Shown: positions 38,959-50,889 of the stretch, piece by piece | Position numbering within the stretch: the stretch's first letter is position 1 | Layout: each line of letters starts with the position of its first letter | Assembly: GCF_028502605.1 (NCBI RefSeq) | Contig: NC_079233.1 | Coordinates: 1,054,001-1,118,000, forward strand | Direction: 5' to 3' | From: Trichoderma breve | Lineage: Eukaryota > Ascomycota > Sordariomycetes > Hypocreales > Hypocreaceae | DNA length: 64,000 bases | Notes under the pieces: generated by a model | Seen by the model: the letters and a program-made list of their open reading frames with translations, nothing else | Told to the model about the DNA's origin: nothing | Database searches by the model: none | Translations under genes and position numbers: made by a program

Positions 38959-40436
38959 GCCCCCCAGCGGCACTTTCAGCGGTGCTCTCCAGCGGGCTCC
39001 AGCGCCCACAGACAACGCGCTGCACCCACCATCGCCCGCTGCAATTGCGAAATGCATGACCGATGCCCGTGGACGAACCTCGCTCGAAATTCTGACGGTA
39101 GCTTAACTCGACGACTAAGCAACGTCGGCACTTCTGACTCTCCTCCCTCTTTGCGCCTCAGCTTCTTTTGTTTCCTTTTGTCTTTTTCCTTCTTGCTGGG
39201 CCTTGATTTTTTCCAACCTGACCGTCCGGTTGCCGTGGCCAGCAGCCGCATTGCATCGCTGCCAGCGGAAAGGGGCCAAGCCGCACAGGCGCAAACGGGT
39301 CCTTTGCCGTCATCGCCGCCATCGCTCCGGCTCAGCGTCATCCCAGCCGAGCCGCTGCTGCTCGCATGCCTCGTTGCTGCGCGCCCTCAACTTCAGCTTG
39401 CGATCCTCGGGCCCGATCCTCACAGCGCCGTGTCGCCTCCCGCCTGCTCTGCTCCTGGTCTGCGCATCATTCAACCCCCAATCCAATGGTGGGCGCGGCC
39501 AAGCGTATGGGTAACGGGTAGCTACTTCAAAATCTCTTCGCGCGCTCTCTCTCTCCAATCTCGCACTTCTCCCTTGGGAACCGACCCCCCCCCTCTCCTC
39601 TCCTCTCACTCCCATTATCCTTCGTCCGCCCTCTGCGCAGACGCGGCGTTACATCTTGTCTCTCGAACCTGGGCCGATCGATCACACACCCCCGTTATCC
39701 GAGAGAGGACAGATCCTGCCCGGCTGCGCTTCCGCGCTGGAATTCACTGGCCTCCATGCCACCGGCGCCGCCGCTCTATTGATTCTGCCGCCTTGTCACA
39801 CGACCAGACGCCCTCCTGCGTGCTTCACGAATCACAGAAGCCCATTGGCCTTCGACCGCTGTGAGAATACGAACTTGGCCAACCCCGACCTATTTGGCCC
39901 TGCCTGTCGCTTTCGGCCTCCCGTCCGATCAACTGCCGGGAGCCCACACGGATCGTCCCTCCCGCGACCGGTCAGCGCAACACTGTCTCATACATACCGC
40001 CCGCATACAAGCACGAGCAGCCTTGAGGCTCTGCTTCTGCTCCTGCTCCTGCTTCCACTTGTGCTTCTGCCCTCTGCTCAGCTCGGCTCAGTCCAGCCCG
40101 GTTTGGCTCGGCTCCCTGTCATTCGTCCACCTTGGGTCTTGCCAGCTGCATATATCCCTGGCGCGCTTCAAGCCACTGTGGATCGCTCTTGTTTTAATCG
40201 CACATCCCCAAAGAAAGTCACAGCCGTGTAACTATCAGGCCCTTGCTCGCTCGTGCCACGAAAGCCGTGCGTTGGTGTGGTTGATCAGCGCAAGAGTTGG
40301 ATGGATTTGGGGGAGACGAGACTTCTGGGGAACGGAGCCCGATCGCCGCCCTGATTCGCAAAGAGCAAAACGGATTGCCTGCTCTGCTGTGTATGCGCCA
40401 AGGAGGGGCTTTGTTATTCTATAAAGACCAGCCAAA

Positions 40437-42682
40437 ATGCCCCAAGACATGTCAGATAACGGGGCAGACGTCTCAGATCCCGTATCCGAGAACGAGGAAG
40501 ACTCGGAGACTCTGCTGAAAGACGAAGACGAGAGAATGGCCGATCCAATGGCGGCCAATGGTTCTTACGACGACAAGAAGAAGTATGATCCTAAGGATCC
40601 TTTGAGACCGAGGCGGAAAAAAGCAAGGAGAGCATGCTTTGCTTGCCAAAGGGCACATCTGACATGCGGTGCGTCTTTCTCGGGAGAACGAGCCCTCCCT
40701 TTTCCCTCTCCCTTTCCCAAGCAGCCCCCTCTGCCAAACCAATTCCTCGGATATCCAATTGAACTGGTCATTTCTTTGCTTGGCCGTGTTTAGCTTTCAT
40801 CATCGTGTGCTTTGCTAGCTGTGACTAATATTTGATTATAGGGGATGAGAGACCGTGTAAGCGGTGCATCAAACGTGGTCTTGCCGATGCTTGCCAGGAT
40901 GGCGTGCGCAAAAAGGCCAAATATCTGCATGATGCCCCTCCGGAAGCCCTTCGACCCGTCCTCGGCCCCAACTTCAGCCCTCCTCCTTCTGCAAAGGCCA
41001 ACGGACAGCGCCATGATTCGATTCACTCCGACAACGTTCTTGGCGCAGCTACGGGTGACGGCTTTCTATCGCAAGGCAGTGCCACGTTCCCAGTCTATCC
41101 CAACGTCAGCCAGCCGCCGGTAGCCATCCCTGAAGCCATCCACCTCAACCCGCAGGCATCACCCATCTCGCCATCTTTCCACAGTGCCTCCGCGGCAGGC
41201 CAAGCTCATATGGGCGGCATGCTCCAAGGAAACACCATGGACTTTAATGCTCTGTTCGACCCCAGCAACCCAGCGCTCTACAACTTTGATCTCGAAGGCC
41301 TGAATTTTGGCAGTCAATATGCCGGATGGGAGTTTGGCATTCTTAACAAGATGGGCCTTGGAGCCGAGACTCCTCCTCGAGAAAACTCCATCTCGCAAAC
41401 TCCAAAGACTGAGGCGAGTTATGCAGCCATGTTTGGCAACGGAAGCGGATCGTATGACGCCGCCATGGTGGGCGACTATGCCGGCATGGATCTCGGCGGC
41501 TCAAATATATATACCCAAGGCAATCTTCAACACGGCCTCCCCCACGCATTTGCCATTGCCGCCGGGCCCAACAGCTTGGCCAGTCCCAGCACCGACGCAA
41601 CTGCCAGTCCGCAGGCCATCATGGATGGTTCCCCGAACCCGGCGGCAGGGGGATTCCCTGGCTTGCCAAACATGGCCGGGGCTTCTCGCCTCAAACCGAA
41701 GCAGGACAAAATGGTACAGTCGATTCTCGGCAAGAGGCAGCGGGACTCTGCATCCATCTACGCAAGCGTCAAAGAGCCCTATCCCTATGTCGCTGGATTC
41801 CACAACATGATATCTGTCCTACGCAACAGACTGCCACTGAGTAAGCTGTGGAAGATTGCGCAGTCGCTGGGAGAAATTCGACCGTCGTTCATCTCCTGCA
41901 CCAAGGACCTGACGCGCGAAGATCTCATCTTTATGGAAAAATGCTTCCAGCGGACTCTTGTCGAGTTTGACGACTTTCTGCAGCACTGCTGCGCGCCGAC
42001 CATTGTATGCCGACGCTCCGGGGAGGTGGCTGCTGTAAACAAGGAGTTTGCGGCGTTGACGGGTTGGCCCAAGGACGTGCTCTTGGGCAAGGCGCCTAAC
42101 CGCAACATCTATACTCGATCCTCAGACGAGGGCACGGATGATGGTGACAGCTTAGCTTCATCTGGCCAAGTGACGCCTGCCAAGAACCAACCGATGCAGA
42201 CCAGCAACAACAGTAACAACAGCAACAACAACAACGGACGGCCACAACCGGTTTTCTTGGGCGAGCTGCTTGATGACGACAGTCTTGTCGAATTTTATCG
42301 CGACTTTGCCCAGCTTGCCTTTGAAGATAGTCGAGGCAAGGTGCAGCGTAGCGGCCGGCTGATGAAGTATCGCACTCAGGAGATGCTGGAGGCGAAGGAA
42401 ATGCTGGGGCCTCAGAAACACCCGAGGACGGGCATCCTGAGCAGTCGCGTCACTATGATTGACAGCGAGCACGGCATTTCCCGCATTGAAAAGGACGGGA
42501 AAGTGGACTGTACGTACTGTTGGACGATTAAGCGGGACGTCTTTGACATTCCCATGATGATTATCATTAATGTGAGTTCTGGCTTCCTCCATCCTGATGT
42601 CCAGTGGTGTTAGTATGCTAATGAGTTATAGTTCTTGCCACGATATCACCCCAACCAAGAGCCACATCAGCTCGCTGTATGA
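40437..42682 (+). CDS. acuK: Zn2Cys6/PAS transcription activator of gluconeogenesis, acuK/ERT1-like
   Basis: Nuclear regulator that in Aspergillus works with AcuM to turn on gluconeogenic and respiratory genes. Three exons (40437-40668, 40842-42571, 42632-42682) give 670 residues. An acidic N-terminus and a basic RPRRKKARR patch precede a complete Zn2Cys6 cluster with cysteines at 67, 70, 77, 83, 86 and 94. The first intron splits the cluster just after Cys77. A long Ser/Pro/Asn-rich middle follows. Then the conserved [19 protein letters not shown] and [20 protein letters not shown] segments lead into a PAS domain ([21 protein letters not shown]), interrupted by an Asn run near 450-460. The C-terminus has the family sequence [21 protein letters not shown]. 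The order of domains is that of the acuK/ERT1 family. Acting together with a paralogous partner is family knowledge, not seen here. Confidence 0.9.
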
Positions 42683-43356
42683 CGCTCATCGTCGCCCCTA
42701 GTGGGCACACTCTCTATACGTTAACCTTTTATGCATATAAGGTGTTGGCAGTTTTTTTTCAATTCTTGCTTTTCTCTTTCAACGTTTTGCCATGGGCTAG
42801 GGTGAGGTAATGCATTATACGGCTTACCCCTTAAAAAAAATCGGTGGGCTATGGGCTAGATATAGGACTGCGTTTCTTCTTTTCTGCTGTTATTCATGAA
42901 AGGCACGGGGCATCTCGTGACGGGTATGATTTCTGGCTTGGGTACTTTTGTTTTTTTGGATTCGCTATGACATGAAACTTTTAATGACAAAAGAGGGGAT
43001 TACTTGGATGATACCCGCGTGCGCAAACACACATACAGACACAAAACACATAACAACGCATACCTTACCTACACACATTCTCAAATCTACGTACATTTAG
43101 TATATAAGTGTGAACTGGCCAAGAGGGGGATTTGTGAATTTTGGCCGGTATGATGCTATTGGCTTTGTTTTTTTTCTATTATCCAAGAATATTTGCGGTG
43201 CTTTTCTCTCTCTCCTCCATGTCTATGGTGATGCCCATCCCAACCTTGTATCCTCCCCCTCCCACCTGGGGTAATATAAAACAGCCATCTTGTCCTTGCC
43301 ACGCAAAACCAAAAGTCCAACAAAATTGAAACAAATTAAAAAAACAAAAACATCAT
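42683..43356. other. Convergent intergenic region
   Basis: Between the 3' ends of the acuK-like gene (+) and riboflavin kinase (-). AT-rich, with a short A run and a T run suited to 3' processing. No gene seen. Confidence 0.6.
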
Positions 43357-43964
43357 CTATAAAGGCTTGACAAACCACTCCGCATCCTCCTTGCTCCCCT
43401 TATCCCACGCCCACCCCTCCCTACTAAGACTCTTCTTCGCAACCTCGCAATCAAAGTTAATATCATCAATCAGCGCCTCCAGGCTCTTATAATCCTTCTC
43501 CTCGCGAATAAAACCCAGAATCAGAAGACGCATGTGGGCATCGTAGAAATCGCGCCCGAATTTATGCAGGATGTGCACCTCTGCGCTGCGCACGGTGTTC
43601 TTGTAGAACGGGTTGTACCCGATGGACATGACCATGGGGAAGACGGTGAATGCGCCGGAAGAGGCAGAGGCGGGCTGGTCCGGGTGGGAGTCTGGGAGGG
43701 CGAGGGAGGCGTAGCCGAAGTAGACGCCCGAGGGGATGTTTGCGATCCAGGGGGTGAGAGTGTCGTCGACGGGGAGGTTGGCGGTTGGGATGCCGAGCTG
43801 TGAAGTTTGTGTGAGATTGATGGGCGGAGGTTGAGTGAGTTTTGAAGCATATTTACCTCTTTGGAGCCGCGGCCGAAGCCGGAAATGACTTTGCCTTCCA
43901 TTTTGTAAGGGTAGGGAGATTCGGGGCCGGCTTGAGGGCCGACGATGTCGGGGCGGGACGACAT
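43357..43964 (-). CDS. FMN1: Riboflavin kinase
   Basis: Phosphorylates riboflavin to FMN with ATP, the first step of flavin cofactor synthesis. Two exons on the minus strand (43964-43857 and 43797-43357; 59-bp intron) encode 182 residues, close to the usual single-domain eukaryotic enzyme. The beta-barrel signatures are intact: the G-x-PTAN nucleotide-binding motif (residues 38-43), [16 protein letters not shown], and the catalytic Glu109 in AEVHILHKF. These are followed by the [27 protein letters not shown] helix region. A TATA-like CATATAAG lies on the minus strand at 44126-44133, about 165 bp upstream. No fused FAD synthetase domain. Confidence 0.94.
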
Positions 43965-44967
43965 GGTGATGATGGTTGACGTTGAGTGAGTGAGTTTGTG
44001 ATGAGTTGAGTTGAGTTGAGAGCGGATGAGTCAAATGGTTGAAGACGGAGATGATGAATGCGCCGGCAGCTCGCGGAGACGGAATTTCCTTAAAACCACC
44101 CTCCCAGAGACTTTAATAACCTCTTCTTATATGCTCAGACCCAACGGAATGAAAGCGATCTAAATCTTGAAGAGAAAGAAACTTGGTATATGACTCTTTA
44201 AATTGATAGCTGGACCTTTTTGGAGGGGGCTTCCGTAATTATGCCTTATCAGCCGCGCGGGATTGCCTGGAGACAGAGAGAGATCGCGTGCGGGCCTAAG
44301 ATTGGCGGGGCAGAAGCCAAAGGAACGGCACTTTTTTTTCCTTCTTCTTCTATCTTCTATGCCTTCTGCGGCGCTGGGTCTAGCTTCCAGCTCGGGCTTC
44401 GGCCGCGGGGCAAGTCCGGACACGGGTAAGCGGGTTTTCTATCGTTGTAGGATTCAAAACAGTGTTGCTGGAAGAGAAGTTGTGATTGATGACTCTTTTT
44501 AATGTTTGAAGGGGGGATCATGAATTCATCAATAGCAAGATAAGAGGGTTTAGAGGACTCGTTTTCAAGAGATGGGTTGGAGGTATCATTTGAATGCAAT
44601 TTCAAAACTACATGTAAGCCGTATGTCTGTTGCTGACCAATGGCCCCAGCAATTCCGGGGCGTCAAACGCCTGCCTTGCAAATTATTAATCTGCCATCAT
44701 CACATTGTGTGTATCATTCTGTTCCCCTGTTCCTAACAAATGCACAATTGATCTGAGCACTGGGGTATTGCAATTCCAATTCCGACAATTTTGAGCCTAA
44801 CAATGGCTCTCTGCCAGCGAGTTCAGACGAAACTCTGCGTGTTAAAGAGCGTCAAAGGAAAATGAAGAGAGGGAAAAAAAGAGAGAGCGGGTGGGTATTG
44901 ATTCTTTAATAGATGCCGCAAAACAATGCAGCTTTCCGTGATATGTCGGAAAAAACAGTCTCGCCGT
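43965..44967. other. Intergenic: FMN1 promoter and FMP52-like 3' end
   Basis: 1.0 kb. FMN1 promoter on the left, then AT-rich DNA, and A/G-rich 3' flank of the next gene near 44,860-44,890. No gene supported. Confidence 0.55.
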
Positions 44968-45699
44968 TCATTGAGCTTCCTCCTTAGCCTCCTCCTTACT
45001 GGCCTCCCACTCGGTCCGGCCAAGCCTGATGATGTCGCTCTGGCCGAGGATCCAGAACTTGCTGGGCGCCTTGCCCTCGTCGGCCAGCTGCGTGGCCCGG
45101 ATGGCCGCCCGCGCAATCACCTCAGCATCCTGTGCAAAGCTGTCCTTTAATCCGAGAAACCCCAGCCCGCGCGCAAACGTCATGGCAAGTCCCTCCATAA
45201 GACGCTTCTGCTCGCGCTCGCCCATGATGAGCCCGGGGCGCACGATGATGCCGTGGTCAAACTCGAGCTCCTTGACCGTGGTCTCGACGCCCTTCTTCAT
45301 CTTGCTGTAGGGCGACGTGGACGCCAGGATGCCGTCGGACCCGACGCTGGAGATGAAGACAAAGGTCTTGACGCCCGCCTGCTTGGCGGCGCGGGCCACC
45401 TCGACGTTGAGGTCGTGGTCAATCTTCCACTGGTTCTCGATGCCGCCGGCGGCCGCGCGGGTCGTGCCGATGGCGGAGAAGGCGACGTGGGGAGCGGGCG
45501 AGATGGCCGTCAGGGCGGCGGGCCACTTGTTGACGTCGGCGTCGATGATGGAGTTGAGGTTGGGCGATTCAGCTTTTGGGGCGCGGCGGCCGACGGTGTG
45601 GACGGGCCTGAAGGGGCCGGTTGCGAGGAGGTTGGAGAGGATGAAGGAGCCTACGAGGCCGGTCGAGCCAAAGACGGCGGCGGAGTTGGGAGCAGCCAT
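44968..45699 (-). CDS. FMP52: FMP52-like mitochondrial NAD(P)-binding protein
   Basis: A short Rossmann-fold protein related to yeast Fmp52, found in mitochondrial outer membrane or ER preparations; catalytic activity unknown. Single exon, 243 residues, similar to yeast (231). The nucleotide-binding loop GSTGLVGSFIL lies at the N-terminus. The segments VAFSAIGTTRAAAGG, FVFISSVGSDG, SPYSKMKKGVE (SDR-like YxxxK) and IIVRPGLIMGERE follow in the order of the atypical SDR/HTATIP2 group. The C-terminus is Glu/Lys-rich. A TATATATG sequence on the minus strand at 45853-45860 is about 155 bp upstream and is a likely TATA box. Divergent from the RING gene. Confidence 0.85.
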   Translation of the reverse strand: MAAPNSAAVFGSTGLVGSFILSNLLATGPFRPVHTVGRRAPKAESPNLNSIIDADVNKWPAALTAISPAPHVAFSAIGTTRAAAGGIENQWKIDHDLNVEVARAAKQAGVKTFVFISSVGSDGILASTSPYSKMKKGVETTVKELEFDHGIIVRPGLIMGEREQKRLMEGLAMTFARGLGFLGLKDSFAQDAEVIARAAIRATQLADEGKAPSKFWILGQSDIIRLGRTEWEASKEEAKEEAQ

Positions 45700-46692
45700 T
45701 GTTCTTTTGAATTGTTGATGGCGATGACGATGTGTTGTGTAGAAAAAGGTCTGGAGAAGCAGAGATGGAAAGCTATGTGGGAGCTATACGGAGAAGGAGG
45801 AGGAGGAGCTAGATGGGGAGAGGGCAGCAAGCAGCTTGGCTTGGGTACCCATCATATATAGAGAGCTACCTTATATGCTTTCGTGCCTTATAATATGTGT
45901 ATGATGGAATGGAGTTAATAACAAATGCGGCCCGAAACGCCCGAGCTTCTGGAATGATTGGGCCCATGTCTGTGTGTGATTTCCGCCCGCAGGCGAGAAT
46001 GGCAACATCTAATCAAGAACATGGAACCAACGGCTACCATGTGATACGGCGGACAGAGCGGATAGGAGCGGACTTTGGGAGGTACTCCTAGGTACTAATT
46101 GATAAGTTAGCTCTGGTTGTTACATCCATTGATATTATTTGCCTGCTTGGTTCTAGGGCATCAAATGAATCGTATTAACCTTCTGACGGGGCGGGATGTT
46201 CCGTGACGTGATTTTTGGGTTGACGCTCGAGGCATCAATTGGATCGATGCAACTGGTGGAGGTATCGGGACAATTACGCCGTTCCCCGTGCTTATGATGC
46301 TGGTCGAATTGATTGATGTCCTTTTTGGGAACTGCATGAGCTTACATGTGCTGCAAAGAGCTCAATTCAATTTCAACCTCCAGGGCTGAGCTACAGCCGA
46401 GCTACCTAGGCTATAGCGGACCCTCCAGGACGTCGGCGGGCTGCATATTCGCATTCGCTAGGCGCTATCGGTGCCCCTCCAAGTGCCTTACTGCCGGACA
46501 TTGCCCCTCCATCACTGCTAGGCGCAAGTGGGCTTGCGACAGCTTCTCTGCCTGCCAGGATTGAAGCTTTCCAATTCCCATCAAAAGTCCGCCATCGTCA
46601 CATCCATCATATGCGCGCAGCCTGATTGCGAACCGAGAATTACTGTTGCACCGACTCGCACAGCCTCACATCACGCCCAAACTCTGCCTATC
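45700..46692. promoter_or_regulatory. Divergent promoter region, FMP52-like / RING gene
   Basis: 1.0 kb between two divergent genes. It contains the FMP52-like TATA box and several CCTAGG-containing motifs near 46,085 and 46,405. No supported open frame. Confidence 0.5.
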
Positions 46693-47355
46693 ATGGCCAC
46701 TCAATACGAACGTAAGTTCAGTCAATCCATCACAACTCCAGATCTCCAATAGACACACCCTTTGCTAAAACACCACGCAGTCGAACATAATGTCAAATTC
46801 TCCGAATCTCGCCGCGCCGGCCGCCGCGTCGACATGGCCTCCTTCTTCTCCCTCCTCAACCAGCTAGACGAGCCCACGACCACACAAAATCCGCACAACA
46901 ACCCGCACGCCACGCCCACGCCCGTCGACACCGCCGCGCTCTTCCGCCTGCTGCAGAGCCAGATGCAGACGCTGCTCACGACGGCGCCGACGACGGACAA
47001 CCGCTCGTTTCTCGAGGACCTTATCAACTCGCTCGAAGAGGACATTCACGACCCGCCCACGCGGCTGCAGGGCGCTAGCCAGGAGTTTGTCGACATGCTG
47101 GACCGCGTTAACAGGAAGAAGCTTGACAAGGAGGACGACTGCGCCATCTGCAAGGTGCCTTATCTGGAGGACGAGTACTGCCTTGTTGTGGAGCTGCCGT
47201 GTAAGGGAAAGCATAGGTTCGATCTCGAGTGCGTTGGGCCGTGGCTGCGGAGTAAGGGGACTTGTCCCATGTGTCGTGAGGAGATGGGAAGAAAGAAGGA
47301 GGTTCCCATTGTGGAAGATGACGAAGAGGAGGACGGTGATATGATGTATGCGTAA
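46693..47355 (+). CDS. Small RING-type zinc finger protein, putative E3 ubiquitin ligase
   Basis: Two exons (46693-46711 and 46781-47355; the first has only six codons plus one base) give 197 residues. The N-terminal two thirds are helical with no known domain. Residues about 140-185 form a RING of the H2-like layout: CAIC, then LPC, KH, C in LECVGPWL, and the final CPMC pair. The position that normally holds the fifth ligand, a His (HxFHxxC), is Asp here (KHRFDLEC). Asp can bind zinc, as in Rbx1, so the finger may still fold. An acidic tail (EDDEEEDGD) ends the protein. Role as E3 ligase is inferred from the family; substrates unknown. Its 3' end faces the next gene with only 184 bp between. 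Confidence 0.82.
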
Positions 47356-47539
47356 TGATGTTGAGCATGGTAGAGTTGGGCGTACTGGAGTTTCTGTTGA
47401 ACTTTTTATTTGGGATGGATATGAAGCCATGGCTGCTCATGATATAGAAAGCGAATATTTATGGGTTGCCAACATTTGGCCCATGCGGAAAAAAAAAAGA
47501 AGAAAAGAAACATATCTATTATTTTCGTCTCGGGATGGC

Positions 47540-48448
47540 TTATGCCTCCAGGCTCTTGATCACTTCCAACGCCTTCTCCGTCCTCTTCTTAGCCTCCGCC
47601 CTTGCGTTTGCGCTCAGCTCTTCCAGCCTCTGCTTCCAAAAGCTCCATCTCTCCTCGTTGAATCCCGACTTTGTTCCCTCAATCAGAGAGCCCGGACTTA
47701 GAGCTCCGGTAGCTTGTGAATCAAGCTCGACACTATTCTTTGTCTCGTTGTACAGCACCTGACCAGCTTGGGTGATCCACTCAGATGCAGTGATCAAGTG
47801 CGTGTCCCTGGCCTCATCAGTGGAAAGCGGCTCTTCCAGCCCGTCGCGAAGCTCCCAAATGGCAAAATTTGTCCAAGACGAGACGGAGGCGCTGAGGAGG
47901 CGGGCGGCGAAGGAGTTGAGGGAGAGCCACTGGGCGATTTTGGTGGCTTGGTCAGGTTTATTGTCGAATTCAGGGGAGGCTGAAAGCAAAACCAAAAAGT
48001 CATCAGCAAATTTGTAGTTTTATTGTATATATGGGTGTCATTCGCTAATAAGCATAAGAAACTGTGTAAACTCACCGTTCCACTCCTCTCTCATGACGGC
48101 GCCAAAGAGCGGCATGTCGGCCCACAGCTCGTGCTGCGAACCCCAGATCTCGACGCTGCCGGTTTGCTTGGCGTTGAGCGCCTTGAGGATCTCGACGAGG
48201 TGCTGGAGGCGCGGGTCGTCGAGGGGAATGCGCTTGGCGACGTCGGCGAGGAGCGTCCACAGCGACCAGAGGAAGCTCTCTGCATCTTCGTTTCGGGGGC
48301 ACAGCTCGTCGATGCCGTCGGCTGCAGCTTCGGGGCTTGTGCTGCGGTTTATGGCGCCGTCGAGGAGGTCGGCGAGTTTGGACTCGACTTCGGGGGTGAA
48401 ATCGTTGCCGGTGACGAGGAGGCGGAAGTCGAGGGGTGAGGTGGACAT
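47540..48448 (-). CDS. DUF3632-like fungal protein of unknown function
   Basis: Two exons on the minus strand (48448-48076, 47979-47540; 96-bp intron with GTGAGT donor and TTTCAG acceptor) encode 270 residues. The sequence is helical and soluble, without signal peptide or membrane segment. The stretch IWGSQHELWADMPLFGAVMREEWN, with its conserved tryptophans, resembles the fungal-specific DUF3632 family as I recall it. The C-terminal third is a charged helix (EERWSFWKQRLEEL...AKKRTEKALEVIKSL), probably coiled coil. No function can be given. The family assignment is tentative; a profile search against Pfam PF12311 would settle it. Confidence 0.6.
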
Positions 48449-48926
48449 GTTTGCTGTTGAGGGATTGTGAGGGTGTGAGTATGACGAGGAGTTGTAGGTG
48501 AATCGGTGTAAGTGGGAGTGGTTGTGAAGAGGGAGTGTTTGCCAAATCAGGCGCTGAGCTGCGAAGGTGGTATGCTTGTAGCTGAAATGTGTGTCATATG
48601 AAAGAGTTTGAAACAATTGAATTCTCTGTGGCCTGCGAATTGACGAGCAACATCCACGTGTCATTCGCAAGGCCAGCTTGGCAAGGCTCATCACATCTGA
48701 GCTACGGTACACGCATCATGAACCAACTGCGTCACCGAATTGATTGCGGCGGGGCAGTGTTCTATGGAGGGGCACAAAGTAGCACAAACGAGTATACCAA
48801 GCCCAACCAATTGACGCACGCTCTCACGGCATCGAGACTATCAAGGCCCTTTTCAAAACAAACACCATTTCACATGCGGCAGGTCAGTAAACACACAATT
48901 TTTTATGGATTTCTATTACTGTAGGT
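48449..48926. other. Intergenic: DUF3632-like promoter and SDR 3' end
   Basis: About 480 bp of AT-rich sequence between two tandem minus-strand genes. No gene or clear motif seen. Confidence 0.55.
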
Positions 48927-49930
48927 CTACGCAATCGTCATCCGCATGCCGCCATTGGCGCAAACCACGCTCCCCGTTGTCCACCCGCTCTCCGCCGTGC
49001 ACAGCATGTCAATCGTGCCCGCAATCTCATCAACAAACCCGGGCCTCCTCCCACCCATGCTCTCCCTCACCAGCTTATCAAACTTCTCCGCCTCGTCGCC
49101 CGCCTGCCGCAGCACCTCAGCCTCGCCGTCGTACGCCATCAGCGGCGCCGCGTCCACGTACGGCTGGTTGCGCTTCCAGAACGTCGGACCTGCCTCGGCG
49201 TACATGTCGCCCCAGGCCGGGCCCGGGTTGATGGAGTTGACCGTTGCTCGTTCGCCCAGCTCGCGCGCCCACGTGCGCGTCATGACCTCGAGGGCGCCTT
49301 TGCTGCCTGCGTAGACGGACTGGCCGAGGTAGCCGATGGACGCCGACACGCTCGAGACGTTGACGATGCGGCCGGAGCGGTCTGTGGGGAGGTGAGGTGC
49401 CACGGCTTGGGTCAGGAGCAGCGGTGCCAGGACGTTGACTGCGTAGACGCGAGTGAATTCGGCTTCGACGATGGGACCCTTTTCGGGGTCGTTCATGAAT
49501 TGGTTGGACGAGACGCCGGCGTTGTTGATGAGGATGTCGATCTGGAACTTGCCGTCCGGGTTGTAGCTGTGGAACAAGGTCCGGGCGGCCTCGACGATGA
49601 CGGGTGCTGCTGTTGATGCCTGGGCGAGATCTGTCTGGACTGACTGGCTGTGGATCTTGTGCTTTGATGTGAGCTCCTCGACCAGCTGCCGCGTCATTTC
49701 CTTGGACGAGTCTGAGGTAAACGTGATGAGCACATTGCTGCCCTTGGCCGCAAGCCGTCTGGCTGTTGCCGCTCCAATACCTATCGTCCCGTATATTAGT
49801 AGATGGTGGTGAACATGTAGCTCATCACATAGTTTAAGGCGTATGTGTAAGCTATAAGCATCGACGGGGGGAACCAACCTCGCGAGGCACCGGTGACGAT
49901 GGCCAGCTTTCCTTCATACGGTCGCGCCAT
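48927..49930 (-). CDS. Classical short-chain dehydrogenase/reductase
   Basis: NAD(P)-dependent oxidoreductase of the FabG-like classical SDR group. Two exons (minus: 49930-49879 and 49780-48927; 98-bp intron within the cofactor loop) give 301 residues. The TGxxxGIG loop is complete after splicing (VTGASRGIGAATARRLA). Other motifs: NNAG in DILINNAGVSS, the catalytic Ser in IVNVSSVSASIGYLG, YxxxK in SVYAGSKGALE, and NPGP. The C-terminal end (GSVVCANGGMRM) is typical. About 50 residues longer than bacterial FabG because of a loop (RNQPYVDAAPLMAYDGEAE). Substrate unknown; it may act on 3-oxo or sugar alcohol groups. A TATA-like sequence lies about 120 bp upstream on the minus strand. Confidence 0.9.
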
Positions 49931-50711
49931 TTCAGTAATTATGAGTGAGCTTGATGAAAGATGATGATTTCAAGAACTCAAGTCCCCTCGATTATCTATT
50001 TCAACGGGCATCGGGCATCCGTCCATTGCCCAGCCGAATATATTCCCGTCCATATAACCCCACCAAGATATGCCCCGCGGCATGTTTCTCCGTCTTGTTT
50101 CTCCATAGATACTCCGCTGCACATGTCGTCATTGGAGCGCATGGAACTCGGTGGGATAGTCAGGGGAAAATCAGTCAGTTGTTCGTTTGGCAATACTAGT
50201 GGGAATAACTATTGATGAGTTATGGCGATATAGTCCGTGGTGGCGTCCTTGCCATTCGCTCCAATCAGCGTCTACCTTCTGCCGAGTGCTTACATGATGA
50301 GGATACAGTGAGCAAGAAGAAGGAAGTGGTAGCGATCGATTTCTAGGCAGCCAATTGACTTTGTCTCTTCTCAGCTCTTGTCCATTATTGGAGCGGCTGT
50401 CTGCTCGGTTCATAATAGATACATAAGCTTACCCTAGTTGCCGCATTGGTAGCGCATATATACCATTCTGCTTCATGATACCTCGACGTCTTTTGTAGGG
50501 GTTTCCCCTCTACGTCGATTTAGAGTTTGTGAGTATGTGTCTACCTATCATTTTGACGTTGACCAACGGGCATTAGTTAGATCTCGGTTCATCCACTCTA
50601 TTCTAATCCCACGTTGCCATCTGCAAAGTGACATCTGGCAAAGGCGGGTGAGATCTGATGACCTTAAGCTTACATATTGCCTCCTGTCGCAAGTTATCCG
50701 TACGTAACAGT

Positions 50712-50714
<3 letters not shown>

Positions 50715-50754
<40 letters not shown>
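50715..50754. repeat. Homopolymer of 40 T
   Basis: An uninterrupted run of 40 T (40 A on the minus strand), by far the longest in the window. It is followed directly by the inverted-repeat segment. It could be a poly(A) tail of a retroposed element on the minus strand or a simple slippage tract. Length may be affected by sequencing error. Confidence 0.9.
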
Positions 50755-50756
<2 letters not shown>

Positions 50757-50780
50757 GGTTGTCTAGTGTGGCTTGTTACT

Positions 50781-50889
50781 TATCCGGCATCTATCCGTCA
50801 ACTCCCGCTTGAATCCTACCCATTAGCACCCAGCTAGCACCCGGTGGCACATATAAGAACCTGGAACCATGCCGGATAGGTGCCGGATA
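50781..50889. repeat. 17-bp inverted repeat enclosing a 75-bp segment
   Basis: The left arm (50781-50797) and the reverse complement of the right arm (50873-50889) match at 16 of 17 positions. Both arms contain the core TATCCGGCA and a second TATCCG. Inside are two copies of TAGCACCC. The GTAACAG heptamer occurs both just before the T tract and just after the right arm. It looks like a small non-autonomous element, but no family is recognised. Confidence 0.6.

Larger units (their letters stand above)
36159..40436. other. 4.3-kb spacer and long leader of the acuK-like gene
   Basis: The left part (36.2-38.6 kb) is gene-poor with a TACCTAGGTA palindrome at 36,939. The right part (38.7-40.4 kb) is C/T-rich with an 11-bp tandem repeat at 38,926 and long pyrimidine tracts (39,540-39,610), as expected of a long 5' leader with possible upstream ORFs. 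The long open frame at 39,052-39,864 is Ser/Pro/Leu-rich low complexity with no domain and is taken as leader sequence. Confidence 0.5.

Noticed and set aside
39052..39864. 270-codon plus-strand frame upstream of the acuK-like gene
   Set aside because: Low-complexity Ser/Pro/Leu sequence from a C/T-rich leader, no domain. Parts may be translated as uORFs but a stable protein is not supported.
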